Below, in pieces: positions 62,701 through 64,000 of a stretch of 64,000 nucleotides of DNA (positions within the stretch are counted from its first letter, which is position 1; every line of letters starts with the position of its first letter). The position numbers were made by a program, and so were the translations under genes. The DNA is taken from the NCBI RefSeq assembly GCF_000166135.1, contig NC_014666.1, forward strand, positions 5,890,001 to 5,954,000. The letters run 5' to 3'. The stretch is from Pseudofrankia inefficax (GTDB taxonomy: Bacteria; Actinomycetota; Actinomycetes; Frankiales; Frankiaceae). The notes below the pieces were generated by a model. The model searched no databases and was not told the origin of the DNA. It saw only the letters and a program-made list of their open reading frames with translations.

Positions 62701-63857
62701 GCACCCACCCCCGCGAGCTCTGCGTCCACGACGGCGGTCACCCGCTCACGCAGCGCCTCGACGCCGATCCGGTCGAGCACCTCGCCGAAGAAGCCGCGCA
62801 CGACCAGTCGCCGGGCCTCGTCGGCCGGGATGCCCCGGGCCATCAGGTAGAACAGCGCCTCGTCGTCGAACCTGCCGGTCGCGCTGGCGTGGCCGGCGCC
62901 AGTGACCTCACCGGTCAGGATCTCCAGGTTCGGCACCGAGTCGGCCCGTGCCCCGTCGGTCAGGACGAGGTTGCGGTTGATCTCGTAGGTGTCGGTGCCG
63001 ACCGCGCCGGCCCCGATGAGCACGTCGCCGATCCACACCGAGTGCGCGTCCGCGCCCTGCAGCGCGCCCTTGTAGGTGACGCGGCTGCGGCAGTTGCGCT
63101 CCTGGTGGGTCACCAGCAGGCGGTGCTCCTGGTGCTGGCCGGCGTCGGTGAAGAACAGGCCGGACAGCTCCGCGTCCCCACCGGGGCCGCGGTAGTCGAC
63201 GGTCGGGCACAGCCGCACCAGCTGGCCGCCCAGCGTGATGTGAGTGGCACGCAGCCGGGCGTCGCGCCCGAGCGAGAACGCGTGCGCGCCGGCGTGCACC
63301 GCGTCGTCGTCCCAGTCCTGCAGCGAGACGAACGTGACGTTCGCGCCGTGGCCGACGTAGACCTCGACGTTGCCCGCGTACCTCGCGGTGCCGGTGTGGT
63401 CGAGGACCACGGTGGCCCGGGCGAACGGGCCGACCTCGACCGCCAGGTGGCCGTAACTGACCCCGCCGTCGCCGCGCAGCCGCAGCAGGACCGGCTCGTC
63501 GAGCTCGGCCTCGGCCGGGACCGTGACCACGAGCGCCCCGCCGGCCCGGACCGTCGCGAACGCGGCGACCCGGTCGACCGGCGTCAGCACCCGGCCGACC
63601 CGCGGGTCGTCGGTGCCGACGTTCTCGACCTCGACGCCGTCCGGCGCCGACACGGTGACGTCGACCTTGCCGTCGGGCTCCTGGCCGGCGATCAGCGCCT
63701 TGAGCGGACGCAGCGGGGTGAACCGCCAGGCCTCCTCGCGGCCGGTCGGAGCCGGGTGCGCCTCGGGGTCACGGGAGCGGACCGGAGCGGACGGGGCCGG
63801 GACCATCGGCGGGCGCCCCGACCCGTCGACGCGCGCCCGCGCTTCACTCAGGGCCAT
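62697..63857 (-). CDS. sufD: SUF scaffold protein SufD
   Basis: 386 residues. Right-handed beta-helix partner of SufB in the SufBC2D scaffold. After a 40-residue leader: EEAWRFTPLRPLKALIAG, NVEVYVGHGANVTFVSLQDW, HITLGGQLVRLCPTVDYRG, ERNCRSRVTYKGALQGADAH (core of the family), INRNLVLTDGARADSVPNLE and GHASATGRFDDEALFYLMAR with the conserved His. RGFFGEVLDRI also matches. ATG 63857 overlaps the sufB stop (TGATG). Confidence 0.95.
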   Translation of the reverse strand: MALSEARARVDGSGRPPMVPAPSAPVRSRDPEAHPAPTGREEAWRFTPLRPLKALIAGQEPDGKVDVTVSAPDGVEVENVGTDDPRVGRVLTPVDRVAAFATVRAGGALVVTVPAEAELDEPVLLRLRGDGGVSYGHLAVEVGPFARATVVLDHTGTARYAGNVEVYVGHGANVTFVSLQDWDDDAVHAGAHAFSLGRDARLRATHITLGGQLVRLCPTVDYRGPGGDAELSGLFFTDAGQHQEHRLLVTHQERNCRSRVTYKGALQGADAHSVWIGDVLIGAGAVGTDTYEINRNLVLTDGARADSVPNLEILTGEVTGAGHASATGRFDDEALFYLMARGIPADEARRLVVRGFFGEVLDRIGVEALRERVTAVVDAELAGVGA

Positions 63858-64000
63858 CAGCCGACCGACCCTTCCATCTGCAGCTCGATCAGGCGGTTGA
63901 GCTCCAGGGCGTACTCCATCGGCAGCTCACGGGCGATCGGCTCGACGAAGCCGCGCACGATCATCGCCATCGCCTCGTCCTCGGCCATGCCCCGGCTCAT
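63857..64000 (-). CDS. sufB: SUF scaffold protein SufB, C-terminal fragment at window edge
   Basis: Only the last 47 residues are inside the window: [20 protein letters not shown] continues to [19 protein letters not shown]. This is the conserved SufB C-terminus (L-M-S-R-G-x-x-x-x-x-A-x-x-x-I-V-x-G-F). The ATG at the edge is internal, not the start. The gene continues to the right and heads the visible operon. Confidence 0.93.
   Translation of the reverse strand: MSRGMAEDEAMAMIVRGFVEPIARELPMEYALELNRLIELQMEGSVG

Overview
High-GC actinobacterial chromosome, most likely from Frankia or a close relative (the rank below Actinomycetota is an inference). Support comes from GTG-rich starts, strong third-position GC bias, an InhA-type enoyl reductase, an Eis-type acetyltransferase, a mycothiol-family DinB fold protein, DUF3090 and DUF3099 proteins, a GlgC/GlgM pair and a complete SUF operon. 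The window is mainly housekeeping and metabolic DNA. No transposase, integrase, phage module, CRISPR array, rRNA or tRNA was recognised.

Layout. 0-8 kb: partial SAM hydrolase, CaiB CoA-transferase, DUF3099 membrane protein, mycothiol-dependent isomerase-like protein, two GT4 glycosyltransferases, two unassigned proteins. 8-18 kb: DUF3090 protein, hemH, fabG, a large degenerate transketolase-like protein, a TPR protein and a GH15 glucanohydrolase/trehalase. 18-31 kb: KhtT/KhtU potassium antiporter, fabI, Eis-like acetyltransferase, L-2-hydroxyglutarate oxidase, ketopantoate reductase-like enzyme, quinone oxidoreductase, EgtE-like PLP enzyme, unknown membrane protein, secreted M28 peptidase-like lipoprotein and an MBL hydrolase. 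31-42 kb: membrane-anchored Hsp70-like ATPase, Cys-rich DUF5685 protein, orphan response regulator, two paralogous four-helix membrane proteins (one with a huge disordered N-terminus) and pyruvate kinase. 42-50 kb: ABC exporter, enoyl-CoA hydratase with a small HTH protein, polytopic membrane protein, CDF metal transporter and ABC-F ATPase. 50-54 kb: transglutaminase / alpha-E / ATP-grasp operon. 54-59 kb: RmlB-like dehydratase, glgC, glgM, then an 860-bp gene-free region. 59-64 kb: SUF Fe-S assembly operon on the minus strand (sufB-sufD-Rieske-sufC-sufS-sufU-sufT), nearly all joined by ATGA/GTGA-type overlaps and running off the right edge.

Functional themes: carbohydrate storage (glgC, glgM, GH15, pyk), type II fatty-acid synthesis (fabG, fabI), haem and Fe-S assembly (hemH, suf), and a predicted peptide ligation/modification system (ATP-grasp, alpha-E, transglutaminase).

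The most unusual items are: (1) a gene-free palindromic element at 58256-58881 with about 130-nt inverted arms and a perfect 19-bp internal palindrome; (2) a 931-residue transketolase/PDH-E1-like protein that has lost the ThDP-binding and catalytic signatures; (3) a dispersed 75-79 bp inverted repeat present twice (51113-51191 and 56695-56769); (4) a 29-residue protein tail containing 14 cysteines; (5) several short tandem repeats next to gene starts.
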